Source: Bordetella genomosp. 9 (GTDB lineage Bacteria > Pseudomonadota > Gammaproteobacteria > Burkholderiales > Burkholderiaceae_B). Taken from it: a stretch of DNA of 64,000 nt. Where the stretch lies: positions 930,001-994,000 of the forward strand of contig NZ_NEVJ01000001.1 of assembly GCF_002261425.1 (NCBI RefSeq), given 5' to 3'. The notes under the pieces were generated by a model. That model made no database searches and was not told the DNA's origin. It worked only from the letters and a program-made list of their open reading frames with translations. The translations under genes were made by a program, and so were the position numbers. Positions 43,038-55,911 of this stretch are shown here, piece by piece; the stretch's first letter is position 1, and each line of letters begins with the position of its first letter.

Positions 43038-43919
43038 TCAGCCTTGCTTGAACAGGCCTTCGGGTCTGCACAGCAGGACCAGGGCCATCAACACATACAC
43101 CAGCACGCCCGCGGCCGCCGGAAAGAACACCTGGCCGAAAGTATCGACGAAGCCCACCAGCATGGCCGCGACGAAGGCGCCGCGGATGGAGCCGATGCCG
43201 CCGATCACCACCACCACGAAACAGGCGATCAGCACGCCATTGCCCATGCCCGGATACACGGACGACACCGGCGCGGCGATCGCGCCCGCCAGCGCCGCCA
43301 GGGCCACGCCGCCGGCGAACACCAGGCGGTACAGGCGGTTGATGTCCACGCCCAGCGACGCGATCATTTCGCGGTTGCTGGCGCCGGCCCGCACCATCAT
43401 GCCGATACGGGTGCGCGTCAGGACCGCGTAGAGCAGCAGCGCGACCGCCGCGCCGACGGCCGAGATGAAGAGCCGGTAGACCGGATAGGTCATCACGTCA
43501 CCCAGCGGGATGCCGCCTTGCAGCCAGCCGGGGATGGGCACGCCGTGCACGTCGTTGCCCGCCAGGATGGCGCGCGCTTCCTCGAACACCAGGATCAGGC
43601 CGTAGGTCATCAATACCTGCTGCAGGTGCTCGCGCCGGTACAGGAAGCTGAAGAAAGCCAGCTCCAGCAGGTAGCCCAGCACCGCGGCCAGCACCACGCA
43701 GGCCGCAATGGTCAGCAGCAGCCCGCCGCCCGTCGTCCTGTCTATCCAGGGGCCCAGGGAGAAGGCCATGTACGCGCCCGCCATGTAGAAGCTGCCATGC
43801 GCCAGGTTGATGATGCCCATGATGCCGAAGATCAGCGTCAGCCCGCTGGCCACCAGGAACAGCAACAGGCCGTACTGCACGGCGTTCAGGCACTGGATCA
43901 GGAAGACGGACGCGGTCAT
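43038..43919 (-). CDS. Branched-chain-type ABC transporter permease (LivH-like), benzoate cluster
   Basis: This inner-membrane permease has 293 residues and eight or so spans. Signature segments are LIFGIMGIINLAHGSFYMAGAYMAF at the N-terminus, RTRIGMMVRAGASNREMIASLGVDINRLYRLVF (the cytoplasmic loop) and VVVIGGIGSIRGAFVAAMLVGFVDTF near the C-terminus. It starts 10 bases after the binding-protein gene stop and is part of the same operon. Confidence 0.91.
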   Translation of the reverse strand: MTASVFLIQCLNAVQYGLLLFLVASGLTLIFGIMGIINLAHGSFYMAGAYMAFSLGPWIDRTTGGGLLLTIAACVVLAAVLGYLLELAFFSFLYRREHLQQVLMTYGLILVFEEARAILAGNDVHGVPIPGWLQGGIPLGDVMTYPVYRLFISAVGAAVALLLYAVLTRTRIGMMVRAGASNREMIASLGVDINRLYRLVFAGGVALAALAGAIAAPVSSVYPGMGNGVLIACFVVVVIGGIGSIRGAFVAAMLVGFVDTFGQVFFPAAAGVLVYVLMALVLLCRPEGLFKQG

Positions 43920-43929
43920 GGCGCCGGGC

Positions 43930-45099
43930 CTACAGGCGGCAGCCGCGCGCCGGATCGGCGAGCTTCCTGACGGCGACCTTCACGACCTTGTTTTCCAGTC
44001 CGTCGACCTGGCGCAGGTAGATGTCCTGCACCGGATTGCCGGCCGGCGACAGGGTGAAGGCGCCGCGCGGGCTATCGATGGTGGCCGCCCGCATCGCCTT
44101 GCGCATATCGGCTTTCTTCGACAGGTCGCCCCGCACCGCCTGCAGGCCGGCGGCCAGCAGCTGCGCGGCGTCGTAGCCCTGCACCGCATACACGTCCGGC
44201 GCCACGCCGGGGTAGGCCTTGGCATAGCCGGCACGGAAGGCCTTGTCGCGCGGGTTGTCCAGGCCGTCGGCGTAATGCAGGGTGGTCAGCAGGCCCTGGG
44301 CCGACTGGCCTTGCGCCTGCAGCGTGCCGTCCGTCAGGAAGCCCGATCCGTACAGGGGAATGGTCTTGTTCAGGCCCGCCGCGGCATAGTCCTGCACGAA
44401 CTTCACGGCGCCGCCCCCGGCGAAGAACGTGAACACGACGTCGGGCTTCAGCGCCGCGATCTCCGTCAGCAAGGGCTGGAATTCGACATTGGGAAAGGGC
44501 AGGCTCAGGTCCTTGACGACCTTGCCGCCCGATTTTTCGAAGCCTTCGCGAAAGCCGGCGACCGCTTCGTCGCCGGCGGCGTACTTCCACGTGATGGTCA
44601 CGGCGGTCTTGTAGCCTTTTTCGGCGGCGACCGGCCCCATGGCATAGGCCGGCTGCCAGTTGCTGAACGAGGTGCGGAACACCCCCATGCCGCACATGGG
44701 GCCGGTGATGGCGTCAGCGCCGGCATTGGTGACCAGCAGCGTGGTGTCGGATTCCTTGGCCGCCTTGGTCAGGGCCATCGCCACGCCGGAATGCACGGTG
44801 CCCACCAGGATGTCGACCTGGTCGCGCTTGATCAGGCGATTGGCGTTTTCCGGGGCCTTGGCCGGATTCGATTCGTCGTCGACCTTGTAGTACGCGACTT
44901 CGCGGCCGGCCAGCTTGCCGCCCTGTTCGTCGACGTACAGCTTGAAGCCGTTTTCGATGGCGGTGCCCAACGCCGCATAGGTGCCGCTGTACGGCAGCAT
45001 GAAACCCACCTTGACGGGGCCCTGGGGCTGCGCCTGGGCGAGCGCCGCCGACGTGGCCAGCAAGGCCGCCAGTGCGGCCCGGGTGATGCGCGTGTTCAT
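43930..45099 (-). CDS. LivK-type ABC substrate-binding protein, benzoate cluster
   Basis: This periplasmic receptor has 389 residues and a signal peptide (MNTRITRAALAALLATSAALAQA, cleavage near residue 23). The mature part begins PVKVGFMLPYSGTYAALGTAIENGF, the normal peripla_BP_6 opening, and includes VDILVGTVHSGVAMAL and YDAAQLLAAGLQAVRGDL. Such receptors in box clusters are thought to bind benzoate or related aromatics; this is inferred from context. GGAG lies upstream of the ATG. It is the first gene of the importer, about 70 bases after the hydrolase gene. Confidence 0.9.
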   Translation of the reverse strand: MNTRITRAALAALLATSAALAQAQPQGPVKVGFMLPYSGTYAALGTAIENGFKLYVDEQGGKLAGREVAYYKVDDESNPAKAPENANRLIKRDQVDILVGTVHSGVAMALTKAAKESDTTLLVTNAGADAITGPMCGMGVFRTSFSNWQPAYAMGPVAAEKGYKTAVTITWKYAAGDEAVAGFREGFEKSGGKVVKDLSLPFPNVEFQPLLTEIAALKPDVVFTFFAGGGAVKFVQDYAAAGLNKTIPLYGSGFLTDGTLQAQGQSAQGLLTTLHYADGLDNPRDKAFRAGYAKAYPGVAPDVYAVQGYDAAQLLAAGLQAVRGDLSKKADMRKAMRAATIDSPRGAFTLSPAGNPVQDIYLRQVDGLENKVVKVAVRKLADPARGCRL

Positions 45100-45172
45100 C
45101 GTGTGTCTCCTGGTTGTTATGTGCCGGTCTATATGCCGGTCGATATGTCGTTTATCGGTGCTGCGTTCATCG

Positions 45173-45978
45173 TTATTGCGCTCGCAGGAAATCGCGGATG
45201 GTCTCGATCACCGCGGCGGGCTGGTCGCGATGGGGCGTATGCCCGCAATCCGGCAGCACCCGCATGGCCGCATGCGGCGCGTTGTCGACGATGCGCTCGA
45301 TCTGCGCCAGGGTGCCGTATTCGTCGTCGATGCCCTGCAGGGCCAGCACCGGGCAGCGTATGTCGCGCAGGGCCTGCTCGATGTTCCACGCGCGGAAGGC
45401 CGGGTCCAGCCAGACGTCGTTCCAGCCCCAGAAGGCGGATTCGACGTCATCGTGGTAGCGGCCCAGCCTGCCGCGCAGGTCGCCTTCCAGATAGGCCACG
45501 CGTGCCGCCGCGATATTGCGCACCGTCACGTCTTCGACGAACACGTGCGGCGCGGCGGCGATCACGCCGCCGACGGCGTCCGGATGGCTCGCGGCATACA
45601 GCAGCGCGATGGAGCCGCCGTCGCTGTGCCCGAAGAGTATCGGTGGATGTGAGCGGGCGTCGACGTCCAGGGCACGCAGCAGCGCGGGCAGCACGTCGGC
45701 GGCCTGGTCGTGCATGAAGCGCAGGGGCCATTTTTCCCCATGCGGGCGCGGCGTGGACCGCCCGTAGCCCGGCCGCGAATACACCAGGCCGCGGCAGCCC
45801 GCCGCCGCGCAGGCGCGCGCCGGCCAGTCCTTCCACATGGAGACCGAACCGAGTCCTTCGTGCAGGAATACCAGCAAGGGGGCGTCGCGGCGTTCGGCCG
45901 CGATCCACTGATATTCCACGAACAGCTCGCGCCCCGCCACCCGCACCGGCGCCAGCGAGGATGCGTGCTCCGTCATCG

Positions 45979-45982
<4 letters not shown>
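45173..45982 (-). CDS. Alpha/beta hydrolase of the benzoate cluster
   Basis: This is an alpha/beta-hydrolase-fold protein of 269 residues. The nucleophile elbow is GHSDGG (Ser flanked by His and Asp), the oxyanion region is FLHEGLGSVSMW, and the catalytic His is in DCGHTPHRDQP near the C-terminus. A hydrolase lies between the ligase gene and the importer genes in several box clusters, where it may hydrolyse stalled CoA esters or ring-opened intermediates; this is not proven. The ATG overlaps the bclA stop (ATGA). A second in-frame ATG lies two codons later. Confidence 0.84.
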
Positions 45983-47535
<1,553 letters not shown>

Positions 47536-47633
47536 GGTTGTCTCCTGGTCTGTCTTTATCCGACCGGCGATGGCGACATGGGCCGGCGCTCGTTCGGCGG
47601 ACGCGCGCCATCGCCCGCGTCCGATTTTCAGGA

Positions 47634-47675
47634 AAAATAGTGCTTTAATCGGGCTGGGTCAAGCACTATAATGCA
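47634..47675. promoter_or_regulatory. Overlapping mirror-image promoters of bclA and boxR
   Basis: Rightward: TTTAAT (47644-47649), 17 bases, then a perfect TATAAT (47667-47672). Leftward: TTGACC (47657-47662), 17 bases, then TATTTT (47634-47639). The two occupy the same 39 bases on opposite strands. A perfect 7-bp inverted repeat AGTGCTT / AAGCACT (47639-47645 and 47661-47667) spans both, and a TGCA box lies at 47672-47675. Confidence 0.6.
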
Positions 47676-47717
47676 TAAAATGTCGCCTCCTAGGGAAATC
47701 TCGGAGCAAGGAGATTC

Positions 47718-48623
47718 ATGAGTCAAGCACTGGACAAGGCGATCCCGGACCCCGCCCGGGAGCCCTTCCTGATGGCGCTGGGCGAACGCGTGCGCCGCCT
47801 GCGGGCCATCCGCGGCCTGACGCGCAAGGCCCTGGCGCAGGCGACCGGCGTATCGGAACGGCATCTGGCGAACCTGGAGCACGGCGTCGGCAACGCGTCC
47901 ATCCTGGTGCTGCTGCAGATCGCCAAGGCCTTCAACTGCGCGCTGGCGGAACTCGTCGGCGACGTCACCACCGAATCGCCCGAATGGCTGTTGATCCGCG
48001 AGCTGCTCAGCGGCCGGGGCGAGGCTGACCTGCAACGCGCCCGCGAATCGCTGGCGCAGCTTTTCGGGGTGGGCGGCGGACAGCGGCCCAACCGCTTCCA
48101 GCGCATTGCCCTGATCGGCCTGCGCGGGGCGGGCAAGTCCACGCTGGGGCAGATGCTGGCCGACGACCTGGGCTACCCCTTCGTCGAGCTCAATGTGGAA
48201 ATCGAACGGGTGGCCGGCTGCGGTATCCTGGAAATCCACAACCTGTATGGCCCCAACGCCTATCGCCGCTACGAGCGGCGCGCGCTGGAAGAAGCGGTGC
48301 AGCTTTATCCGGAAATGGTGCTGGCCACGCCGGGCGGCCTGGTGTCGGAGGCGGCGACCTTCAACCTGCTATTGGCGCATTGCTACACGGTGTGGCTGCG
48401 CGCCACGCCGGAGGAACACATGGGCCGAGTCATGGCGCAGGGCGACTTCCGGCCCATGTCCGGCAATAGCGAAGCCATGGCCGACCTGAAGCGCATCCTG
48501 GCCGGGCGCGAGGCGTTCTACGCCAAGGCCGACCTGACGTGGGTCACCAGCCATATGGATATCAGCGAATGCTTCGCGGGCCTGCGGGCCCAGGTGCGCA
48601 AGGCGGGCGAGCTGCCCCTCTGA
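47718..48623 (+). CDS. boxR: Benzoyl-CoA-responsive regulator BoxR
   Basis: This transcription repressor of the BzdR/BoxR family has 301 residues: an XRE-type helix-turn-helix at about residues 20-80 (ERVRRLRAIRGLTRKALAQATGVSERHLANLEHG) fused to a shikimate-kinase-like domain that senses benzoyl-CoA (P-loop GLRGAGKST at residues 134-142). AAGGAG lies 5 nt upstream of the ATG. It is divergent from bclA and upstream of boxCBA. Known members bind TGCA-containing repeats; such boxes are dense before boxC and one sits in the boxR/bclA promoter, fitting control of both arms. Confidence 0.92.
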   Translation: MSQALDKAIPDPAREPFLMALGERVRRLRAIRGLTRKALAQATGVSERHLANLEHGVGNASILVLLQIAKAFNCALAELVGDVTTESPEWLLIRELLSGRGEADLQRARESLAQLFGVGGGQRPNRFQRIALIGLRGAGKSTLGQMLADDLGYPFVELNVEIERVAGCGILEIHNLYGPNAYRRYERRALEEAVQLYPEMVLATPGGLVSEAATFNLLLAHCYTVWLRATPEEHMGRVMAQGDFRPMSGNSEAMADLKRILAGREAFYAKADLTWVTSHMDISECFAGLRAQVRKAGELPL

Positions 48624-48663
48624 GCACCGGCGGGCAGGGCAAACGCGCCAACAGGCATTTTTC

Positions 48664-48749
48664 TGCATGTGCTGCTTGACGCCTGCACTTTGCTGCACTA
48701 TTCTGCATCAAAATAAACCGCATGCAGTATCTTGCATGCGAACGGTGCA
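48664..48749 (+). promoter_or_regulatory. boxC promoter with phased TGCA operator boxes
   Basis: A -35 TTGACG (48676-48681) and -10 TATTCT (48699-48704) are separated by 17 bases. Seven TGCA tetramers begin at 48664, 48684, 48694, 48704, 48723, 48733 and 48746; several are spaced 10, 19 or 20 bases apart, placing them on one face of the helix. BzdR/BoxR proteins are known to bind TGCA repeats, so this is a strong candidate operator covering the promoter. Confidence 0.7.
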
Positions 48750-48759
48750 GGAGACCCTC

Positions 48760-50418
<1,659 letters not shown>

Positions 50419-50428
50419 GAGCATCGAC

Positions 50429-51856
50429 ATGTCAGGCGTGAACTATTCCGACCGTATCCCCAACAACGTCAACCTGTCCGGCGACCGCGCCTTGCAGCGC
50501 GCGCTGGAACACTGGCAGCCCAACTACCTGCAATGGTGGCGCGACATGGGCCCCGACGGTTCGCACAGCCACGACGTCTACCTGCGCACCGCCGTCAGCG
50601 TGGAGCCGGACGGCTGGGCCCATTTCGACCACGTGAAAATGCCCGATTACCGCTGGGGCATCTTCCTGGCGCCGCAGGACGGCCAGCGCCGGATCCACTT
50701 CGGCGAAAACCTGGGCCGCGAGGTCTGGCAGGACGTGCCCGGCGAGCATCGCGCCAACCTGCGCCGCATCATCGTCACGCAGGGCGATACCGAACCCGCG
50801 TCGATCGAACAGCAGCGCCACCTGGGCCTGACCGCGCCGTCGCAATACGACCTGCGCAACCTGTTCCAGATCAACGTCGAGGAAGGCCGCCACCTGTGGG
50901 CCATGGTCTACCTGCTGCATCGCTACTTCGGCCGCGACGGCCGCGAGGAAGCCGACGCGCTGCTGCAGCGCACGTCCGGCGACGCCGACAACCCGCGCAT
51001 CCTGGGCGCCTTCAACGAGAAGACGCCGGACTGGCTTTCCTTTTTCATGTTCACGTACTTCACCGATCGCGACGGCAAGTTCCAGCTGTGCGCGCTGGCG
51101 GAGTCCGGCTTCGATCCGCTGGCCCGCACGACGAAGTTCATGCTGACCGAAGAAGCGCATCACATGTTCGTGGGCGAATCCGGCGTGTCGCGCATCATCC
51201 AGCGCACCTGCGAGGTGATGAACCAGCTGAAGACCGACGATCCCGCCTCGATACGCGCGGCCGGCGTCATCGACCTGCCCACCATCCAGCGCTACCTGAA
51301 TTTCCACTACAGCGTCACCATAGACCTGTTCGGCGCCGACCAGTCGTCCAATGCCGCCATTTTCTACAGCGCCGGCCTGAAGGGCCGTTACGAAGAGGGC
51401 AAGCGCAAGGACGACCATCAGCTCAAGAACGACACCTATCGCATCCTGTCGTTGGAAGGCGGCAGGCTGGGCGAAACGGAAGTGCCCATGCTGAACGCCT
51501 TGAACGAAGTGCTGCGCGACGACTTCATCCGCGATTCCATGGCCGGCGTGGGGCGGTGGAACAAGGTCATCGAAAAAAACGGCCTGCCGTTCCGCCTGAG
51601 CGTGCCGCACAAGGCCTTCAACCGTCAGATCGGCACGCTGGCCGGCATCAACGTGACGCCGGAAGGCCAGGTGGTGGACGACGCGCAATGGCGCGCGGGC
51701 CTGCCGCATTGGCTGCCCACCGCGGACGACCGCGCCTTCGTGGCGTCGCTGATGGGCCGTGTCACCGAGCCGGGCAAGTTCGCCAACTGGATCGCGCCGC
51801 CGGTCATGGGCGTGAACCGCCAGCCCGTGGACTTCGAGTACATCCGTTTCAATTGA
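50429..51856 (+). CDS. boxB: Benzoyl-CoA 2,3-epoxidase subunit BoxB
   Basis: BoxB is the di-iron oxygenase that epoxidises benzoyl-CoA with electrons from BoxA. It has 475 residues, the usual length. Carboxylate and His ligands of the di-iron site are seen in [15 protein letters not shown] and [15 protein letters not shown], each an E-x2-H type helix, and the N-terminus [25 protein letters not shown] is typical. AGGAGC lies 8 nt before the ATG. It is between boxC and boxA in one operon. Confidence 0.94.
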   Translation: MSGVNYSDRIPNNVNLSGDRALQRALEHWQPNYLQWWRDMGPDGSHSHDVYLRTAVSVEPDGWAHFDHVKMPDYRWGIFLAPQDGQRRIHFGENLGREVWQDVPGEHRANLRRIIVTQGDTEPASIEQQRHLGLTAPSQYDLRNLFQINVEEGRHLWAMVYLLHRYFGRDGREEADALLQRTSGDADNPRILGAFNEKTPDWLSFFMFTYFTDRDGKFQLCALAESGFDPLARTTKFMLTEEAHHMFVGESGVSRIIQRTCEVMNQLKTDDPASIRAAGVIDLPTIQRYLNFHYSVTIDLFGADQSSNAAIFYSAGLKGRYEEGKRKDDHQLKNDTYRILSLEGGRLGETEVPMLNALNEVLRDDFIRDSMAGVGRWNKVIEKNGLPFRLSVPHKAFNRQIGTLAGINVTPEGQVVDDAQWRAGLPHWLPTADDRAFVASLMGRVTEPGKFANWIAPPVMGVNRQPVDFEYIRFN

Positions 51857-51887
51857 TCCGCCCGCCCGCCGTATCCAGGGTGCCACG

Positions 51888-53231
51888 ATGAACGCGCCAT
51901 TACCCGCCAGCCTGCTGAAGCAGCACCTGATCGATCCGGAGATCTGCATCCGCTGCAACACCTGCGAGGAAACCTGCCCCATCGATGCCATTACGCACGA
52001 TGGCAACAACTATGTCGTGAATCCGGACGTCTGCAACGGCTGCATGGCCTGCGTGCCGCCGTGTCCGACCGGCTCCATCGACAACTGGCGCGTCATTCCG
52101 CGCGCGCGGGCCTACGGCGTGGACGCCCAGTTCGGTTGGGATGCCTTGCCGCCGCAGGAGCCGGTCGAGGCCTTGCTGGCGGAAGCCCAGGCCGAGGCCG
52201 GCCAAGGCGGCGCGTCCGCCGACGCGGATGCCACGCCGGCCCTCGCCGCGCCCGGGTCGGCCAATGCCGCCATGGCCAGTGCCGCCATGGCCGGCGCGCC
52301 GGACAATCCCCTCATGGAGGAAGGCGCCGCGTCGCCAGCCGTCGTCGTCAACCGCGGCGCCACCGTCCCGCCCTGGTCCGCCGCCCATCCCTACGTCAAC
52401 CTGTACACCCACAAGGAACCGGTGGTGGCGACCGTCGTCGGCAACTACCGCGTCACCGGCGACGATGCCGACAGCGACGTGCGCCACATCGTCCTCGATT
52501 TCGGCGAAGCGTCCTTCCCCGTCCTGGAAGGCCAGTCCATCGGCATCCTGCCGCCCGGGGTGGACGCGCGGGGCCGGCCGCACCACGCGCGCCAGTACTC
52601 CGTCGCCAGCCCGCGCGATGGCGAGCGCCCCGGCTACAACAACCTGTCCCTGACCGTGAAGCGCGTCGCCGCCGGCCGCGACGGCAACAGCCACGACGGC
52701 CTGTGTTCCAACTACCTGTGCGACCTGGCCAAGCACGACACGGTGCGCGTCATCGGGCCCTTCGGCAACACCTTCCTGATGCCCGGCCGCGCCGGCGCCA
52801 ACCTGCTGATGATCTGCACCGGCACCGGCTCCGCCCCCATGCGCGCCATGACGGAGCGCTGCCGCCGCCGCATGGACGGCAAGGAAAACGGCAAGCTGAT
52901 GCTGTTCTTCGGCGCCCGCACGCGCCGCGAACTGCCGTATTTCGGTCCGCTGATGAAGCTGCCCGCCGACTTCATCGACATCAACCTGGCCCTGTCGCGC
53001 GAACCCGGCCAGCCCAAGCGCTACGTGCAGGACCTGATCGTCGAGCGGGCGGCCGACGTGCTGGCGCTGCTCAACGATGACAAGACCTGTGTGTACGTCT
53101 GCGGACTCAAGGGCATGGAAACCGGCGTGCTGGACGCCCTGGAACATGCCGCCGTGCAAGCCGGCCAGGATTGGTCTATCCTGCACCAGGCCTTGTGCCG
53201 CCAAGGCCGGCTGCATTTCGAGACGTACTGA
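51888..53231 (+). CDS. boxA: Benzoyl-CoA epoxidase reductase subunit BoxA
   Basis: This reductase passes electrons from NADPH to BoxB. It has 447 residues. Two 4Fe-4S ferredoxin motifs lie near the N-terminus ([16 protein letters not shown] and [16 protein letters not shown]). An Ala/Pro-rich linker at about 85-155 is followed by a ferredoxin-NADP reductase domain with [11 protein letters not shown] (FAD binding), [14 protein letters not shown] (NADP binding) and the C-terminal Tyr of RLHFETY, which stacks on FAD. The linker is longer than needed and low in complexity. It follows boxB by 31 bases. Confidence 0.94.
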   Translation: MNAPLPASLLKQHLIDPEICIRCNTCEETCPIDAITHDGNNYVVNPDVCNGCMACVPPCPTGSIDNWRVIPRARAYGVDAQFGWDALPPQEPVEALLAEAQAEAGQGGASADADATPALAAPGSANAAMASAAMAGAPDNPLMEEGAASPAVVVNRGATVPPWSAAHPYVNLYTHKEPVVATVVGNYRVTGDDADSDVRHIVLDFGEASFPVLEGQSIGILPPGVDARGRPHHARQYSVASPRDGERPGYNNLSLTVKRVAAGRDGNSHDGLCSNYLCDLAKHDTVRVIGPFGNTFLMPGRAGANLLMICTGTGSAPMRAMTERCRRRMDGKENGKLMLFFGARTRRELPYFGPLMKLPADFIDINLALSREPGQPKRYVQDLIVERAADVLALLNDDKTCVYVCGLKGMETGVLDALEHAAVQAGQDWSILHQALCRQGRLHFETY

Positions 53232-53316
53232 CCGCGACCGGACGATCCCGCCCAGGCGCCCACGGGGCGCGCGGCATGGCGCAGTCCCGGCCCGGTCGCC
53301 ATGGGGAAGCCGCTAG

Positions 53317-53766
53317 ATGAAGTTCGCCGAGTTCAAGCAGGGCATGGTCATACACGCCGGCCCGCTCAAGGTCACCGAAGCCGAGATCCTGGATTTCGCC
53401 CGCAAGTACGATCCGCAGTGGTTCCACACCGACGTCCAACGCGCCAACGAAGGGCGCTGGGGCGGCTTGATCGCCAGCGGCTGGCACACCTGCGCCATGG
53501 CCATGCGCATGGCCGTCGACGCGGCCCTGCACGATTCCGAATCCTTCGGCTCACCTGGACTGGGCGAAGTGCGCTGGCGCGTGCCCGTGCGTCCGGGCGA
53601 CCAGCTGCGGCTGGAGGCGCGCGTGCACGGCGTGCGCAGTTCGTCGTCGCGCAGCGACCTGGGCATCATCAACTGGGCGTGGGTCGTCTACAACCAGCAT
53701 GACGAAGCGGTGCTGGAACTGGACGCGACCAGCCTGTTCGACCTGGGTGAGGACGCCTCCGCTTGA
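53317..53766 (+). CDS. MaoC-family hot-dog dehydratase
   Basis: This 149-residue hot-dog-fold protein of the MaoC/R-hydratase family has the core FARKYDPQWFHTD (catalytic Asp and His of the hydratase 2 motif) and GRWGGLIASGWHT. It lies 85 bases after boxA on the same strand, so it may act on ring-opened CoA intermediates of the box pathway, or as a thioesterase-like helper; this is inferred. Its stop overlaps the region just before the next gene. Confidence 0.85.
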   Translation: MKFAEFKQGMVIHAGPLKVTEAEILDFARKYDPQWFHTDVQRANEGRWGGLIASGWHTCAMAMRMAVDAALHDSESFGSPGLGEVRWRVPVRPGDQLRLEARVHGVRSSSSRSDLGIINWAWVVYNQHDEAVLELDATSLFDLGEDASA

Positions 53767-53780
53767 GGGCCGGGCGCTCC

Positions 53781-54719
53781 ATGCGCATCGGTAAGGCCGC
53801 AATCGCGCTGGGGTTCGCGACGTGCGCCATGGGCGCGCATGCCGCACCGGACGCGGTGCCAAACGTCCTGCCGAACGCGCCCGCCGCATCCGCTGAGTCG
53901 GCCGCGCTCGCCGCGCCGGTGCCGGCGCAGGAAAACTACACCCTGCGGCAGGCCCTCATGGCCTCGGACATGCTGTCCAAGGTCGACGTCCTGTGCCCCG
54001 ATGGCGGCCGCGACCGGGAAGCCCGCCGCCTGGACGAACTGGAAACCGTCGCCAGGCAGCGCCTGAAGCTGTCGGCGAAGGCGCTGCTGGAGGCGCTGCG
54101 CGACGAAGTACCGCCGGTGCTGATGACCGCGGAACAGGCGGTGCGCGTCGTCGCCAATGCCGGCGGGTGCAAGACAGATGCGCTGGCGGAATGGCGCGGC
54201 CGGGCGGCCTACGTCGCGGATACCTCGCGGCAGGTACTGGCGGGCCAGGCGCGCGCCGACCGGCAATGGCCGCGCGACGCGGCGCTGGAACAGCCGTTGC
54301 GGATCACCGTGACAGGGCAGCGCGATGCCCCCGCGGCGGATACGCCCGCATTGCCCAACCGATCCGATCCGGCTGCCGCCGATCGATCCGGTGTCTGGTT
54401 GCGCGTGGACAATCCCCGTCCCGCGCCGGTCCGCATGGCCTTGTTGGGATCGCAGGCCTTCGTCGGCCTGTGCACCCGCCTGGCCATCACCGGCGTGCCC
54501 GTCGCGCAGGGTTACGCACCACGGGAGTGGCTGGAGCTGCCGCCGCGCGGCACCGCGTCCGTATGGATGGCGCGCGATCCCGCATGCGTGCGCCAGGCGC
54601 GCGTGAACGTCGGCGGCGTCGCGGTGATCGACACCGGCGCCGGACCGCGCTATTGGCGGTTCCTGGTGCGCGGCGTGGGGTACGCGCCGGCAGGTCCGAA
54701 ATCCCGAAACGGACCCTGA
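53781..54719 (+). CDS. Hypothetical exported protein
   Basis: This predicted periplasmic protein of 312 residues has a signal peptide (MRIGKAAIALGFATCAMGAHAA, cleavage near residue 22). I see no known domain. Residues about 55-150 are helical and contain two Cys (VDVLCPDGG and NAGGCKTD); the C-terminal half looks beta-rich (GVWLRVDNPRPAPVRMALLGSQAF, WLELPPRGTASVWMARDPACV), like a small Ig-type fold with two further Cys. I chose ATG 53781; a TTG at 53763 overlapping the MaoC stop would add six residues. It is convergent with the Ig-like family that follows, 18 bases away. Confidence 0.7.
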   Translation: MRIGKAAIALGFATCAMGAHAAPDAVPNVLPNAPAASAESAALAAPVPAQENYTLRQALMASDMLSKVDVLCPDGGRDREARRLDELETVARQRLKLSAKALLEALRDEVPPVLMTAEQAVRVVANAGGCKTDALAEWRGRAAYVADTSRQVLAGQARADRQWPRDAALEQPLRITVTGQRDAPAADTPALPNRSDPAAADRSGVWLRVDNPRPAPVRMALLGSQAFVGLCTRLAITGVPVAQGYAPREWLELPPRGTASVWMARDPACVRQARVNVGGVAVIDTGAGPRYWRFLVRGVGYAPAGPKSRNGP

Positions 54720-54737
54720 CTGCGCAAGGAAGCCGGG

Positions 54738-55865
54738 TTAGAAAAAATCGATCTTTATCGGCCCCCAGGGGCGGGTCCACCCGGATGCGTATAACCATGC
54801 CGCGCTGGTGATCTGGCAGTCCGCCCACATATAGCCCCAATTGCTCGCATCCTTCCGCCGGTACCCGAGCAATTTGTCCTGGCTGATCGCGCAAGGTAAC
54901 TGCTGGCCCGCGCGCGCGTCCCTGGACGCCCGCAGCGTATAGACCTGGACAGGCGCCGGCGGCATGGGCACGCCGTTCTTGTCGTAGCCGTTCAGGTAGA
55001 TATTGACCTCGTAAAGGTCGCCCTCCCGCACATCGTCAACCAGGGTGATGTTCAGTACGAGATCGGGGTAGATATCGTAGGTATTGAGCTGGCGCGAGGT
55101 GCCGCCTTCCCATTCGGGCGCAGGGTAGGTCGCATATTTTTCGGGATCGGGCATGACCAGGCCTTGCCCTACCGCGATGAAGTTGACGACGGGGGAGCAG
55201 ATCGTATTGCTGCCCGCTTTCAAAACATACGCCACGGTGTTCTGCTTGCCCTGCGGCAGCATCACCCCATAGGGCACGCGGAAGTCGTTGGAAATGATGT
55301 TGGGGTCGCCGATATGCGCATAGGTTTGATTGCACACGATGGCCGCGGCCTCGTAGACGGCGGGCGGCAGCGGCGTATTGGCGTTGGCCGCGTAATCGAA
55401 GCTGCTCCAGGGCGGTATCTTCAGCTGGCCATTGGCGCGCGAGAGGCTGGGCGCCAGAAGCCCTTCCGCGGGCGTCAGCTGGTAATCGAAGAAGAGCAGT
55501 TCCAATGAGCGAAAGTTCTGGCCGGGTTGGTCGATCTTGGCCAGCAGGGTGCACAGGATGCTCTGCGGCGCGCAAACATAGATGCTCAATCCGCCGTCCT
55601 TCCGCGTGGCCACGTGGATGAACGATTGTTCGTCCACCGGTATCGGCAGGAAGTCCGCATCGAAATAAAGGATCGCGTCGCGTGCTTCGCCGCTGCCGAC
55701 GGCCAGGGGCAGCGAGTCTCCCGCCGTCCCGTCGCCGAGCACCTGGATCGTGATCGTGATGGTCTTCCGCGGATCGTGCGGATCGGCAGGGTCAGACGAA
55801 AACGCCTGCAGGCCGGACGGCGCGGCGAGCTGTTTGTCGGCGCGGAAGTAAATGATCTCGGACAT
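54738..55865 (-). CDS. Ig-like family protein, short member 1
   Basis: This unrecognised protein of 375 residues is the last gene of a four-gene leftward set. It is beta-rich with no signal peptide, membrane span or sorting motif. It corresponds to the C-terminal modules of the two large neighbours: a module containing LKIPPWSSFDYAAN (about residues 145-165), then one with LVLNITLVDDVREGDLYEVNIYLNGYDKNG (about 260-290), ending in WTRPWGPIKIDFF. The 417-residue neighbour has VTIPAWNSFDYAL and GDVYSVLIYMNGYTASG at matching places. GAGGA lies 7 nt before the ATG. The function is unknown. Confidence 0.72.
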   Translation of the reverse strand: MSEIIYFRADKQLAAPSGLQAFSSDPADPHDPRKTITITIQVLGDGTAGDSLPLAVGSGEARDAILYFDADFLPIPVDEQSFIHVATRKDGGLSIYVCAPQSILCTLLAKIDQPGQNFRSLELLFFDYQLTPAEGLLAPSLSRANGQLKIPPWSSFDYAANANTPLPPAVYEAAAIVCNQTYAHIGDPNIISNDFRVPYGVMLPQGKQNTVAYVLKAGSNTICSPVVNFIAVGQGLVMPDPEKYATYPAPEWEGGTSRQLNTYDIYPDLVLNITLVDDVREGDLYEVNIYLNGYDKNGVPMPPAPVQVYTLRASRDARAGQQLPCAISQDKLLGYRRKDASNWGYMWADCQITSAAWLYASGWTRPWGPIKIDFF

Positions 55866-55911
55866 GGCTGTTCCTCAAGCATCGGAAGTTCGGCGGCGGT
55901 TCTCGCCGCCA

